Made by a program: the position numbers and the translations under genes
In this document: one piece after another, positions 6,433-15,946 of the stretch
Layout: each line of letters starts with the position of its first letter
How positions within the stretch are numbered: the stretch's first letter is position 1
NCBI RefSeq assembly: GCF_900591205.1
Contig: NZ_UUPU01000014.1
Coordinates: forward strand, 186,001 to 250,000
DNA: 64,000 bases
DNA from: Pseudomonas viridiflava
GTDB taxonomy: Bacteria > Pseudomonadota > Gammaproteobacteria > Pseudomonadales > Pseudomonadaceae
Direction of reading: 5' to 3'
The notes under the pieces: generated by a model
Databases searched by the model: none
The model's input: only the letters and a program-made list of their open reading frames with translations
Told to the model about the DNA's origin: nothing

Positions 6433-7500
6433 TCAAGTTTTCTTGCAGTTACCCGCCAAGCGAAAATGCTGATTAACCGCATCTGCTTCACTATCGAAAG
6501 ACACGCGGTTTTTTTCTGACACCGAGTCATATGACGGGCAATCCGGACGGTGGTAAACCAAAGTTTTCCGGTTACCAATGATGGCGACATTGAGTGACTT
6601 TTTGTTTTGCCTTGCTTGAGCTGACTTAGTTTTGGTCTGTACCTGGTCGGCGGTCACTGACGTCGAGCCTGTGCCACTTTTGCTGAGTTCGGCATTCAGA
6701 AAAATCGGTGCATGATCAGATACGCTGCGTCGACCTTGAACATGGCTCAAGCTCAAATGTTTTGGATAGTCAAACACCTGCACCGAATTGACCTTCATTG
6801 TAGAGTCCTTGCTGACAAAAATGTTGTCATAGAGATTGGCGAATTTTCCGTCCGTGGTGGAAAGGGTGGTTGCGCCATTCAGTACAAGTGGTCTTGCGCT
6901 TGAGTCCAATCTATCCCAGGCAGGGGAGGTAGGCGGGGTGTTGAAATCACCCATCAGCATGATCTGGCTGTTGCCTGAGTAGGTATCTTTCAGCCACGAC
7001 CAATAATTCGAGAGCGCCACTATCTCTGAGGCACGGTCGGCTTGGCTTTTGCCGTAGAGAATGTGGACTGTGGCAACGACGAAATAGGAATTGTCAGTGA
7101 GGGATTTAAATCGAGCTGAATAGGGCTCTCGTTCAAATGTATCCTTTCGATCGAGGTAGGTCACAGCCCCGTCTTCATACGCGATAGCCTCATCCTTCCA
7201 CACGAAGCCGTACATTTCTTTGTAGGTCGATCGACCGACCGCGTGCGAAGCCATGAAGCTCCATTGCTTGCCGGTTTGTCTGGTCAGTTCCTTGGCCAAT
7301 GCGGCGAGAGCCTCTTCACTCATCAATTCCTGAACGGCAAGAAAATCGACTTTCTTTGCAACCTTCGCTATTGCTACAAAATCCTTCGTGTCCCGGATGC
7401 TGAGATGTTCGAGGTTCCAGGTACCTATGTTTGTAGCCGCGAGGGCGTTGGTGCAGCAAAGTAAAAGACAAACAGCGATGTAGCGGAAAAACTTAAGCAT
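6433..7500 (-). CDS. Exported endonuclease/exonuclease/phosphatase-family nuclease with Ada-type zinc-binding tail
   Basis: A 355-aa protein. Residues 1-22 form a signal peptide (hydrophobic core then A-L-A-A). Residues about 23-275 are a DNase I-like domain with the expected motifs: T-W-N-L-E-H-L, the metal-binding Glu in V-Q-E-L, G-D-F-N-T-P-P and a closing S-D-H-A-P-I. After a low-complexity Ser/Thr/Lys linker comes a C-terminal module, about 305-355. It has V-Y-H-R-P-D-C-P-S-Y, R-V-S-F, then A-G-N-C, resembling the Ada-like zinc-binding domain seen at the ends of some secreted nucleases. It is probably a periplasmic or secreted metal-dependent nuclease. It starts 30 bp after the TnpC-like gene on the same strand and may be cotranscribed with the recombination module. 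Confidence 0.8.
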   Translation of the reverse strand: MLKFFRYIAVCLLLCCTNALAATNIGTWNLEHLSIRDTKDFVAIAKVAKKVDFLAVQELMSEEALAALAKELTRQTGKQWSFMASHAVGRSTYKEMYGFVWKDEAIAYEDGAVTYLDRKDTFEREPYSARFKSLTDNSYFVVATVHILYGKSQADRASEIVALSNYWSWLKDTYSGNSQIMLMGDFNTPPTSPAWDRLDSSARPLVLNGATTLSTTDGKFANLYDNIFVSKDSTMKVNSVQVFDYPKHLSLSHVQGRRSVSDHAPIFLNAELSKSGTGSTSVTADQVQTKTKSAQARQNKKSLNVAIIGNRKTLVYHRPDCPSYDSVSEKNRVSFDSEADAVNQHFRLAGNCKKT

Positions 7501-7530
7501 TAGGAACTCTATGGCAAAATTTGGTAGGCA

Positions 7531-8094
7531 TCAGTTTCTGATGGCCTTCATCATCTGGCGAAGCTGCTTACTCAGTTCACCATTACGCAACTGAAGCTCG
7601 GCGTTCTCAGCTTTCAGATACTCGATGGTGCTCACAAGACTTCTATGGCTATCGACCATCTGGTTTCCAATTGCCGCAGTGAGCGCCTCAGAAAGGCGAA
7701 GGTTGGTCAGGCGGTCGATTTCAGCTGCCTGAGAACGAAGCTCGTCCTGTATGACCTTTTTCGTGCGCTTTATTCTTGGGCGGTATTTAGTGGCTGAGAT
7801 ACCTTTCCAAAGTTCTTCAAGTTCAGTGTTCTTCTGGACGATCAACTCGTTGAGTTCAGGTTGACGACGTTTGTTGAGCAAGCTGTCATGGACACCACTG
7901 TCCGTGGCTATGTTGCGAGCTACAATCCGTCTTTCTTTGATACTGAGATTGTCGCCAGCCTCCATCGACGCCTTGATGCGGTCAAAAGCCTTACATACGT
8001 GCAAGTAAAGGTTACGCTTCGTTGTCGAGTTTACCCATGAAGGCTCTTCAGGGGCCTCAGTAGTGTTGGAGTACTGACCTAGACTGAATTTCAT
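7531..8094 (-). CDS. TnpC-like coiled-coil protein of the recombination module
   Basis: A 187-aa basic protein with a predicted HTH-like N-terminal half and a long C-terminal coiled coil (about 115-187, with leucines in heptads such as L-K-A-E-N-A-E-L-Q-L). This is the pattern of TnpC/DUF6262 proteins encoded next to the two tyrosine recombinases of Tn554-type elements, where TnpC is reported to influence efficiency and orientation of transposition. It overlaps the 653-aa recombinase by 4 bp (ATGA), showing translational coupling. It is longer than Tn554 TnpC (about 125 aa). Assignment is by size, position and coiled coil rather than by motif. Confidence 0.6.
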   Translation of the reverse strand: MKFSLGQYSNTTEAPEEPSWVNSTTKRNLYLHVCKAFDRIKASMEAGDNLSIKERRIVARNIATDSGVHDSLLNKRRQPELNELIVQKNTELEELWKGISATKYRPRIKRTKKVIQDELRSQAAEIDRLTNLRLSEALTAAIGNQMVDSHRSLVSTIEYLKAENAELQLRNGELSKQLRQMMKAIRN

Positions 8095-10052
8095 GCCATT
8101 ACCTTTTCTTCCAGGCGACGCTCGATTTTCCGAACGACTTCGCCACTCATATTCCCGAGTGCCTTGAGAGGGTGATTCTCTGCAATGAACTGGTGTGCGA
8201 TGGCTGTGCGCTCAAGCTCTCGCTTCTGCAGGTTGTTGTTCATGCTGTGTGGACATCCTGCGCAGACTTCTGGCGTACTGCGTTGATCGACATTAGGCGT
8301 ACCGGTCTTGGGGTCATGGCACTTGGCGATGTGCTGCTCACCAGCACGCAAGGCGCAGTAGCCCCATTCAAATGCGGTGAACCGCTCAAATTCATTAGCC
8401 AAGGCACTAAGGCGGTCATCGAATTCAGCTCCTGTGAGTACGGAGATTTCCGCCATTTCTTTGTCGATGCGTTTGGCCGCTGGCCCATAGAAGCGATCGT
8501 CCAGCTTGCCATGCGCTATCCGGCCCATGACCTCTTTCGCGTAGTCGCGCTCCATGCTGATTCGAACAGACTCGCTCAGTTTGTCGCGGGTATAGCGCCG
8601 GGTATGGAAAGACCCATATGAATGGCGGAAATGCTCCCGGATCTTTTCCATGACATTCCCATCAAATCTGCGCAGTGCAAATTCTGCGAATGTATGGCGG
8701 GCTTGGTGAGGTGACACTTCACTATGAATTTTTCCCGCATCAGGGTACTTCTCTGCGACATGAATCTTATAGAACGTCTTGAACCAGCCTCTCAACGCGG
8801 CAAGGCTGTATCCTGCATCTGAAAGCCACTGTTCATCGCTGAACTTTCCGGTGCCGCGCGCAACGAGAAAGGCCTCTGACCTGTAGGCTCTATGGAGTAA
8901 CGGCAGGTTGAACTTGTCCGTATCCACCGCCGACAAGTTTTTCATGAGTGTTGCTGCTTCTGCTGCAAGCCCGTGCAGAGATCTTGGATGCGCTAGCCCA
9001 GATTCGGTTTTGTAGTTTTCGGATGTAAACCACCAGGAACCGTCTGGTTCTTGTTCGTAATCTTTCAGTCGCATGCTATTGATTTCAGAAATGCGAAAGC
9101 CGCTTAATAACGTGATGACAGTCAACGCTGCCTTGGTAAGCTCGCAGCAAAAGTCGCTGAGCTCTCCTTGGTTTTTCCAGGGTAAAGACGCGTAGTGGCT
9201 TGTCGTTGCTGCATCGATTGCTGTTCCAAACTCCTGCGCAGACGACGCCCAGTCTCTTTCAAATCTGGTTAATACGTAGCCCGGCGATTGCATTCTTCGA
9301 TAAAGAGCCAGGCGATCTCTATCACCAAACCAGCCCTTTACTTTCGTTCTCAGGCCACGCCACTGATTAAAAAAAATAGCGGCAATTTTTGCTTCGTCGG
9401 ATTCTATCTGGGAGATGGCTTCAGCGAGCATCAACGAGGCACAAGTCATAGGGATTGAGCCGTAGCTCCCGCCTTTACTCCATACCGCGTATTCTACTTC
9501 CAGATGTTTAAGCAAGGGTTCCATTGTGCTTTTTTTGAAAGCTCCGGTCATTCGATGCACGACACCGTCTACGAGCTTTCCAGAATGGAGCATGGTATAA
9601 GTTTGTTCTAGGATCTTACATAACATTGTCATTGTGGAGGTGCCAAGAATGAGGTCGCCCTCCTCATTGTTTTCCTTTTTTACCATAAAAGAGCGGAGCA
9701 TTGTTTGTATCTCAAGCCTGGACAGAGATTGGAGTGCTCGATCTGCAAAGTTTATCTCCCAGTACTCACAAAAGTCGCGTAAGTAAGCGATTTCCTGACG
9801 TGCACTTGAAAGACTACTTACAACGATGCGTCCTTTCTCGTCTGCATGGCCCCGTGAAATGTCCCCTTTCAGAAAACACATCTGTGCATAGAGCCTTTTT
9901 TGCATGGAGCATTTCCAGGCAAAATTGATTATGTAGAAAAGGCCCGTAATAGGATCCTGAATCTGGAAAGAATCATCTCCTAATTGATTTTCGATGGTTG
10001 GCGATTCAGGCGACATGGTAAACAGCGCGGATGGGCTTGGATTGATTTGCAT
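8091..10052 (-). CDS. Large tyrosine recombinase (TnpB-like)
   Basis: This 653-aa enzyme carries all tyrosine-recombinase landmarks: Arg320 in S-G-F-R-I-S-E, Lys348 in Y-K-T-E-S-G, H449-x2-R452 in H-Q-A-R-H-T-F, a His in H-F-R-H-S-Y (474/477) and the likely nucleophile Tyr487 in H-T-R-R-Y-T-R-D. A large N-terminal region (about 1-290) should hold the arm- and core-binding domains. Near the C terminus a cysteine cluster (a Cys in A-K-C-H-D, then V-C-A-G-C-P-H) suggests a zinc knuckle, as in Tn554 TnpB-type proteins. It begins 7 bp after the 723-aa gene and overlaps the TnpC-like gene. It is predicted to catalyse integration and excision of the island together with the 381-aa recombinase. Confidence 0.85.
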   Translation of the reverse strand: MQINPSPSALFTMSPESPTIENQLGDDSFQIQDPITGLFYIINFAWKCSMQKRLYAQMCFLKGDISRGHADEKGRIVVSSLSSARQEIAYLRDFCEYWEINFADRALQSLSRLEIQTMLRSFMVKKENNEEGDLILGTSTMTMLCKILEQTYTMLHSGKLVDGVVHRMTGAFKKSTMEPLLKHLEVEYAVWSKGGSYGSIPMTCASLMLAEAISQIESDEAKIAAIFFNQWRGLRTKVKGWFGDRDRLALYRRMQSPGYVLTRFERDWASSAQEFGTAIDAATTSHYASLPWKNQGELSDFCCELTKAALTVITLLSGFRISEINSMRLKDYEQEPDGSWWFTSENYKTESGLAHPRSLHGLAAEAATLMKNLSAVDTDKFNLPLLHRAYRSEAFLVARGTGKFSDEQWLSDAGYSLAALRGWFKTFYKIHVAEKYPDAGKIHSEVSPHQARHTFAEFALRRFDGNVMEKIREHFRHSYGSFHTRRYTRDKLSESVRISMERDYAKEVMGRIAHGKLDDRFYGPAAKRIDKEMAEISVLTGAEFDDRLSALANEFERFTAFEWGYCALRAGEQHIAKCHDPKTGTPNVDQRSTPEVCAGCPHSMNNNLQKRELERTAIAHQFIAENHPLKALGNMSGEVVRKIERRLEEKVMA

Positions 10053-10059
10053 GGCTTGT

Positions 10060-12231
10060 TTACCTTACGACTGGAGTGGGAAAGGTATAATTATTAAGTA
10101 TGTCCTTTCCCTGGCTAATGGCTTTGTGGTCAAACTTTTCGAGCGCATCTTCTATGTACGCCGCTTGCATTGCAATTGAAAAGGCTTTTAATTCATCTTC
10201 GACGGAAAAGTGCTTTAGCTGGTTGATACACTCATTCCGGTAGCTCATAAGCAGTGCGGCTGTAATGCCGTTGGTGATGATGAACGTTTTACTTCCTTTC
10301 TCAAGCTGTCCAAATGGAGATATAGTGAAGCCTGCCCTTTGGGCAGATAATAGCAACTCGTCAAATTCTTCAAATTCACTATGGTCAGATTTTGTTTGCG
10401 ACCAACCGAGCATCAACTTCAGATCTGCCACGCTAATCATTACTTCATCACGAATAGCCGCTTGTACCTTGCGCGCGTCCTCCACCATGAGGTGGCCAAC
10501 GTTAGATGCAAATAGCGCTCTTTTTTTCAAGCGATACTTTGTCTCGCTTGCGTGCATGTATACTACTTCTTTTACGCTTGCAGAGTGCGCGGTGGCATCG
10601 GCTCCCACAACCTCTTGTGAATACTTTTCAAACGCTTCATTGCCTGGATTGCCGCCGTCGGTGTCTATGATCGCGCGCGATTGAGCAATGGCAGTAACGC
10701 TAATTGTTTGACGTTGTGCGGGACTAGGGTTTTGGCCCGTTATGCCAATCGCTGCATTTTCGTGCCGACGCTTTTTATTGTTCCAGATGGGGCGATTATT
10801 TAAAGCAACACGGCGGACTATGTCTGAGAAGGTTTCAATCTCACGATCCGCATCATAAAGTGCTTGATATTGTAGGGTGTTTTGAAATGCGGCCATTACT
10901 AGTGGCCGATACAACACACTGTCTACACTCTGAAGGTTACCAGTGACGGGCAGGTTGAACAGCAAATCACCTGTTTCAGGAAAGCGGTTATGGAAGCTAT
11001 TTTTTAGTTCCTCAAAATCAACATACGCTCGATATTGCAGAGACTTTGAGTAATGCATCGGTACTTCTCGGATCGGTTGCTCGCTTCGGTTTTTAGTGTA
11101 AATGGGTGACGCAACGTTTGGGGTAATTCTTAGATCCTCTAGGCGCATATCCAAAACGCCGGATAATTGAACCCTGTCCGTAGCCAGCAGCCAAGCAAAT
11201 GCCACTTCTTCGCTGGGGGTGTGCTTTAAAAGGTATAGGTAATCAATGTTATGAAAGTAAAGTTTGTGGTCGCTGTTCTCGGGATAGATGTCTAACGCTC
11301 CTGAGTCTCGCAGGCCTGCCTGAATCAGGCGGTTTGCCTCGTCAATTGTCAAGGGCGAGTTGCTTTCAATCTGGGCGTAAGCAAAGTCAGCACTGTTATG
11401 GAGAAGCCTTTCTTTTAGGCGTAGGTTTTCGCTTTTGAGGATAGCGCCTGCGAGTGCTTTGTATACAGTGCTACGATCTGTCTTGCTGGTGCTATATCTT
11501 AGCTTTTCGTAATCTCCGTTGCACCTTTCAAGTAGGTTAGAGACTTGTTGCATCACACCTTCATCACGGAGTAACTCTAAGCGCTGCTCATTCATTTCCC
11601 TGAGAAATTGACAGCAAAAACGTATTGTCGATCTCACGATCTTCAGTTCGTCTTTTTCGGGCTGGTTAGTGATTTGCCCTAAACTCGGAGTTGACTGGCC
11701 TGACCGATTGGCAACGGATGGGATGAACGCCAGAGCTTCTCTTACAGCTGCAGCCGCGTCGGCTAGTGCGGGATTGCCATATGCTTCGTTGAGAAAGCCG
11801 TCAAATGCAGTCCTATATACTGACATGTAAACGCATACAGTATTCAGCTTAGACTTCTTTTCAATGCGTAGATAGCGTGTGAAGTCTGCCATTACTGCTG
11901 CTGGTAATGTTTGCGCGTGCGGATATTCTGTGATTGCCCAGTTTGCAAGAGCGTTAAACCTCAAGATCCTGGTATAGGCATCAATTAGCGAATTGCTTTT
12001 ACATTCGGCGCTATTGAAATAGCGCAATAGGGCGCGAAAGATTGGGCAGCTATGAAATTGCACTGGTGTTTCGACGCGGCGCTGCTCGACCTTGCTACCC
12101 TTGTTGACTTGCATCGAAACAATGGCGAAAGTATCTGATGGACTGAAGTGGTGGATAGGGGTTGGAGCAAGCGTGGACAAGCTCGCAGGGGCGTCCGTAA
12201 TAGTATCAGTAGTATCAGTCATCATGATCAT
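10060..12231 (-). CDS. Recombinase-like protein of the integration module, catalytic residues not evident
   Basis: A 723-aa protein lying between two tyrosine recombinase genes and overlapping the upstream one by 17 bp. A core-binding (SAM-like) region seems present at about 60-160. A segment reading F-A-W-L-L-A-T-D-R-V-Q-L-S-G-V (about 350) sits where recombinases have the first catalytic Arg helix, but it does not match the usual G-L-R-x-S-E. I see no H-x2-R or terminal Tyr motif. It may be a catalytically dead relative acting as an accessory or architectural subunit. Classical Tn554 has only tnpA, tnpB and tnpC, so this is an extra component. Base composition is lower in GC than the neighbouring chromosome. 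Start could also be the second or later Met. Confidence 0.65.
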   Translation of the reverse strand: MIMMTDTTDTITDAPASLSTLAPTPIHHFSPSDTFAIVSMQVNKGSKVEQRRVETPVQFHSCPIFRALLRYFNSAECKSNSLIDAYTRILRFNALANWAITEYPHAQTLPAAVMADFTRYLRIEKKSKLNTVCVYMSVYRTAFDGFLNEAYGNPALADAAAAVREALAFIPSVANRSGQSTPSLGQITNQPEKDELKIVRSTIRFCCQFLREMNEQRLELLRDEGVMQQVSNLLERCNGDYEKLRYSTSKTDRSTVYKALAGAILKSENLRLKERLLHNSADFAYAQIESNSPLTIDEANRLIQAGLRDSGALDIYPENSDHKLYFHNIDYLYLLKHTPSEEVAFAWLLATDRVQLSGVLDMRLEDLRITPNVASPIYTKNRSEQPIREVPMHYSKSLQYRAYVDFEELKNSFHNRFPETGDLLFNLPVTGNLQSVDSVLYRPLVMAAFQNTLQYQALYDADREIETFSDIVRRVALNNRPIWNNKKRRHENAAIGITGQNPSPAQRQTISVTAIAQSRAIIDTDGGNPGNEAFEKYSQEVVGADATAHSASVKEVVYMHASETKYRLKKRALFASNVGHLMVEDARKVQAAIRDEVMISVADLKLMLGWSQTKSDHSEFEEFDELLLSAQRAGFTISPFGQLEKGSKTFIITNGITAALLMSYRNECINQLKHFSVEDELKAFSIAMQAAYIEDALEKFDHKAISQGKDILNNYTFPTPVVR

Positions 12232-13360
12232 CGTTCAATGCACGCATTATTTTTTCACGACGGTGGAGTTTGCCGTCGAAGATTACATATTCTTTTGTAG
12301 TAGCTTTATCTTCGTGTCCCATCTGCTCTGGAACATAATCCCAAGGGTCGTAGTCGTGTTTGTAGCAGAAATCAACAAGGTTTGTGGCATAAGTGTGTCG
12401 TAATGCGTGAAAGGTCAGCTTTAGGAAGCTCGACTTGGTGACAAAGTGTAAGTGCGGATCTTTCTCATGAAGTTCAGCAATTATTTGATCAATATTAATT
12501 GCGGCTGCTACGCGTGCTGCCTTGAAGGTATTAGTCGCATGCCCTTTAAACATGGCTGTTCCACGTCGGGTGCATATCAGCGGCCCATCTGCAATAGGCT
12601 TGCGCCTTCCCTCCAAAAAGTGTTTGATTTTTTTAAAAGCTTTGGGTTGGATGTTAACTTGACGGAGCTTCTCGCCCTTACCAATAATCGGTATCGTTAT
12701 TGTTTGGCGGTTGGCCTTTTCGGCCTGAGTTATGCGCTTTCTCAAATCACTCGTTAATAGATTTCTCGCATCAGTCACCTCGGCACAGCGCAGGCCGCAG
12801 TAGTAACCCAGATGGAGCACTAGCTCGTCTCGTTCTTTTTCAAATGTGGATTGGGCCTTGATGCTACCCAGTAGCGTCTCGAAGATGTCTCTCGCGACGT
12901 ACTTGTTGTACAAGTCAAAGTTGACTCGCTTCTTCCCCTCACCCTGTTTCTTTTGCTCATCCGATATGTAGTGGTAGGTGAAGGATGCGGGAGCATCAAG
13001 CATCCCAATCTGCCAGGCATGCGCGTAGAACAATTTGAGCGTAGAGATGTGGCGATTGATCGACTTGTTGGAACACGACCTAGCCATTTTTAGATGGCCG
13101 TACAGATAGCCCGACATGTCTGCGTCTGTGAGTAACCTCCAGTCCTGTTCATGTGCTTGCAGTGCCTCGAAGAAGCTTCGAAGGTCATGGGCGCAGGAGC
13201 GAATGGAATTTGGCTGCTGGCCTTCTTGGGCGAGGTGTATCAGGAAGAGAGTGGGCGCTGGAACGAGGCTCTGTTCTGCGAGTTGGCCGTCTTCAAGGAT
13301 GGCGTAGGTGCTGAGGGGGCCGCCTGACCAGTTGATCTCCTTCACATATTTGACTTTCAC
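12215..13360 (-). CDS. Tyrosine recombinase/integrase (TnpA-like), first gene of the module
   Basis: This 381-aa integrase has an N-terminal core-binding domain (about 35-130) and a catalytic domain with Arg191 (G-L-R-C-A-E-V), a likely Lys in G-K-G-E-K-L (228-231), H318-x2-R321 (H-A-L-R-H-T-Y), His349 (M-G-H-E-D) and nucleophile Tyr358 (K-E-Y-V). The set is complete, so the enzyme is probably active. The start is a GTG at 13360 with a weak ribosome site. It lies 105 bp from the truncated endA and points into the island, the usual place for an integrase beside its attachment site. The 17-bp overlap with the next gene supports one transcript for the whole module. Confidence 0.88.
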   Translation of the reverse strand: MKVKYVKEINWSGGPLSTYAILEDGQLAEQSLVPAPTLFLIHLAQEGQQPNSIRSCAHDLRSFFEALQAHEQDWRLLTDADMSGYLYGHLKMARSCSNKSINRHISTLKLFYAHAWQIGMLDAPASFTYHYISDEQKKQGEGKKRVNFDLYNKYVARDIFETLLGSIKAQSTFEKERDELVLHLGYYCGLRCAEVTDARNLLTSDLRKRITQAEKANRQTITIPIIGKGEKLRQVNIQPKAFKKIKHFLEGRRKPIADGPLICTRRGTAMFKGHATNTFKAARVAAAINIDQIIAELHEKDPHLHFVTKSSFLKLTFHALRHTYATNLVDFCYKHDYDPWDYVPEQMGHEDKATTKEYVIFDGKLHRREKIMRALNDDHDD

Positions 13361-13380
13361 CGCTTAGCGTCCCGATCTCG

Positions 13381-13461
13381 TGAAGCACCATTCGCTTCAT
13401 AAAGCCAAGCTAATCAGCAGGTTATCTTGCTGTCAATGTGCCGTGGGAAAGAATGTCAACG
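13381..13461. repeat. Short repeats at the island end, possible recombinase-binding sites
   Basis: Between the integrase start and the endA junction lie an inverted repeat, TGAAGC (13381-13386) with GCTTCA (13394-13399), and two copies of TGTCAA (13431-13436 and 13454-13459) 23 bp apart. Short arm sites of this kind are expected beside attachment sites of tyrosine recombinases. Read on the minus strand, the TGTCAA copies are also TTGACA and could be -35 boxes for the integrase. Either reading is inference. Confidence 0.35.
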
Positions 13462-13465
13462 TTTC

Positions 13466-13858
13466 TTAAAAACGGGACTCTCTCGGATAAACCTCGCCGA
13501 TGCTCGGCACCAGGTTGTGCAGGTCCGCTTCGGCGCGCTTGAACACGTCATCGTGGCGCGTGCAGTTCTTGCGCCCGCCGTTCTGCCAGCACTGGCGCTG
13601 ATGCCCGATCTGCCAGGCCGGAACAATGTGCTCCCACTCTATACGCGCAGCGCGGTTCGCGTTTTTGCGCGGGATATAACCGCAGGCTTTCAGGTCCACG
13701 CGGTTGCCGGTGTATTTGCAGCCGCAATAGAACTCCGTGGATTGCGGGGCGTAGAGCTTCCAGGCAGCTTTCTTGGCCTCGCTGAACGTGCGGGGCGCCT
13801 GGGCGTGGGCGGCAACGGCAAAAAACAGGCAGCACACCGCGATAAAACGGACACTCAT
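13466..13858 (-). pseudogene. endA: endA, endonuclease I, truncated by the island
   Basis: Start at the ATG at 13858, preceded by GGAAG. The protein has a signal peptide ([16 protein letters not shown]) and the EndA/NucM nuclease region with [10 protein letters not shown]-x-C pairs and A-D-L-H-N-L-V-P-S. It stops after about 130 codons, whereas family members have about 230 aa, so the C-terminal half is missing. The first 123 codons are native and the last seven derive from island sequence. It follows DUF1654 by 4 bp and shares its LexA-type promoter. Periplasmic DNA cleavage activity is probably lost. Confidence 0.85.
13487..13500. other. Right attachment junction of the island inside endA
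   Basis: The endonuclease I coding sequence is normal up to codons for G-E-V, then changes to Y-P-R-E-S-R-F and a stop, where EndA proteins continue with a conserved N-G-D-R-x-N-F segment and about 100 more residues. The switch lies at about 13,490, next to the integrase gene. This places the chromosome-island boundary (attR or attL) here. The other boundary, carrying the 3' part of endA, is not in the window. Confidence 0.75.
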
Positions 13859-13862
13859 TGAA

Positions 13863-14114
13863 TCAATCTTCCTTCGGCACAACCCAGAAAATCTGCACGC
13901 CACCATCGTCCCGGTAGGCGAGGGTGACGTTATCGTTTTCCGCAATTTCTTCAAGTAAACGCGCCCATTCATCCTCCGGCTCGTCCGGCAAACGGAAGAT
14001 CAAGGCTGCCTTGGCTTTTTGAGCATTGGTCGAATTGATGATTTTTTGCACACGAATGGCCAGGCGTTCGTAGGCATCAGGCGGGGCTTGCACTGCGGAA
14101 GAGGACTTTGCCAC
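13863..14114 (-). CDS. DUF1654 family protein, SOS-linked
   Basis: An 83-aa protein if read from the GTG at 14114, which has an AAGGA ribosome site. An upstream ATG at 14144 falls inside the LexA box and is unlikely to be used. The core [25 protein letters not shown] and I-F-W-V-V-P-x-D match DUF1654, a small family found mainly in Pseudomonas and its phages. Function unknown. The position downstream of a LexA box and 4 bp before endA indicates a two-gene DNA-damage-inducible operon. Confidence 0.85.
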   Translation of the reverse strand: MAKSSSAVQAPPDAYERLAIRVQKIINSTNAQKAKAALIFRLPDEPEDEWARLLEEIAENDNVTLAYRDDGGVQIFWVVPKED

Positions 14115-14132
14115 GGAGTATTCCTTAATAAG

Positions 14133-14148
14133 CTGTACGCACATACAG
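14133..14148 (-). promoter_or_regulatory. LexA (SOS) box upstream of DUF1654-endA
   Basis: CTGT-N8-ACAG, with inner bases acgcacat, flanked by an A/T-rich AGTATT. It fits the LexA consensus exactly in both half-sites and ends 19 bp before the GTG start of the DUF1654 gene, a position suitable for blocking the promoter. Confidence 0.8.
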
Positions 14149-14262
14149 TATTTAACTGTGGGCGATTTCGCAACTGCTTAAATTTCAAGAAGTTCGTCTG
14201 GCAGCTGTTCGGGTAGTTGGGCCCAGGGCAAAGGGGGTTGTATCGGAGGGTTTTGCGGGGAG

Positions 14263-14290
14263 GGCAGAGGCGGCATTAGCCGCCCCTGCC
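14263..14290 (-). terminator. Hairpin downstream of ansB
   Basis: GGCAGAGGCGGC (14263-14274) and GCCGCCCCTGCC (14279-14290) form a 12-bp stem with one mismatch and an ATTA loop, 16 bp after the ansB stop. There is no strong U-run, so termination may be partial. Confidence 0.5.
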
Positions 14291-14306
14291 GAGATGCTAC
14301 CAGCAA

Positions 14307-15946
<1,640 letters not shown>

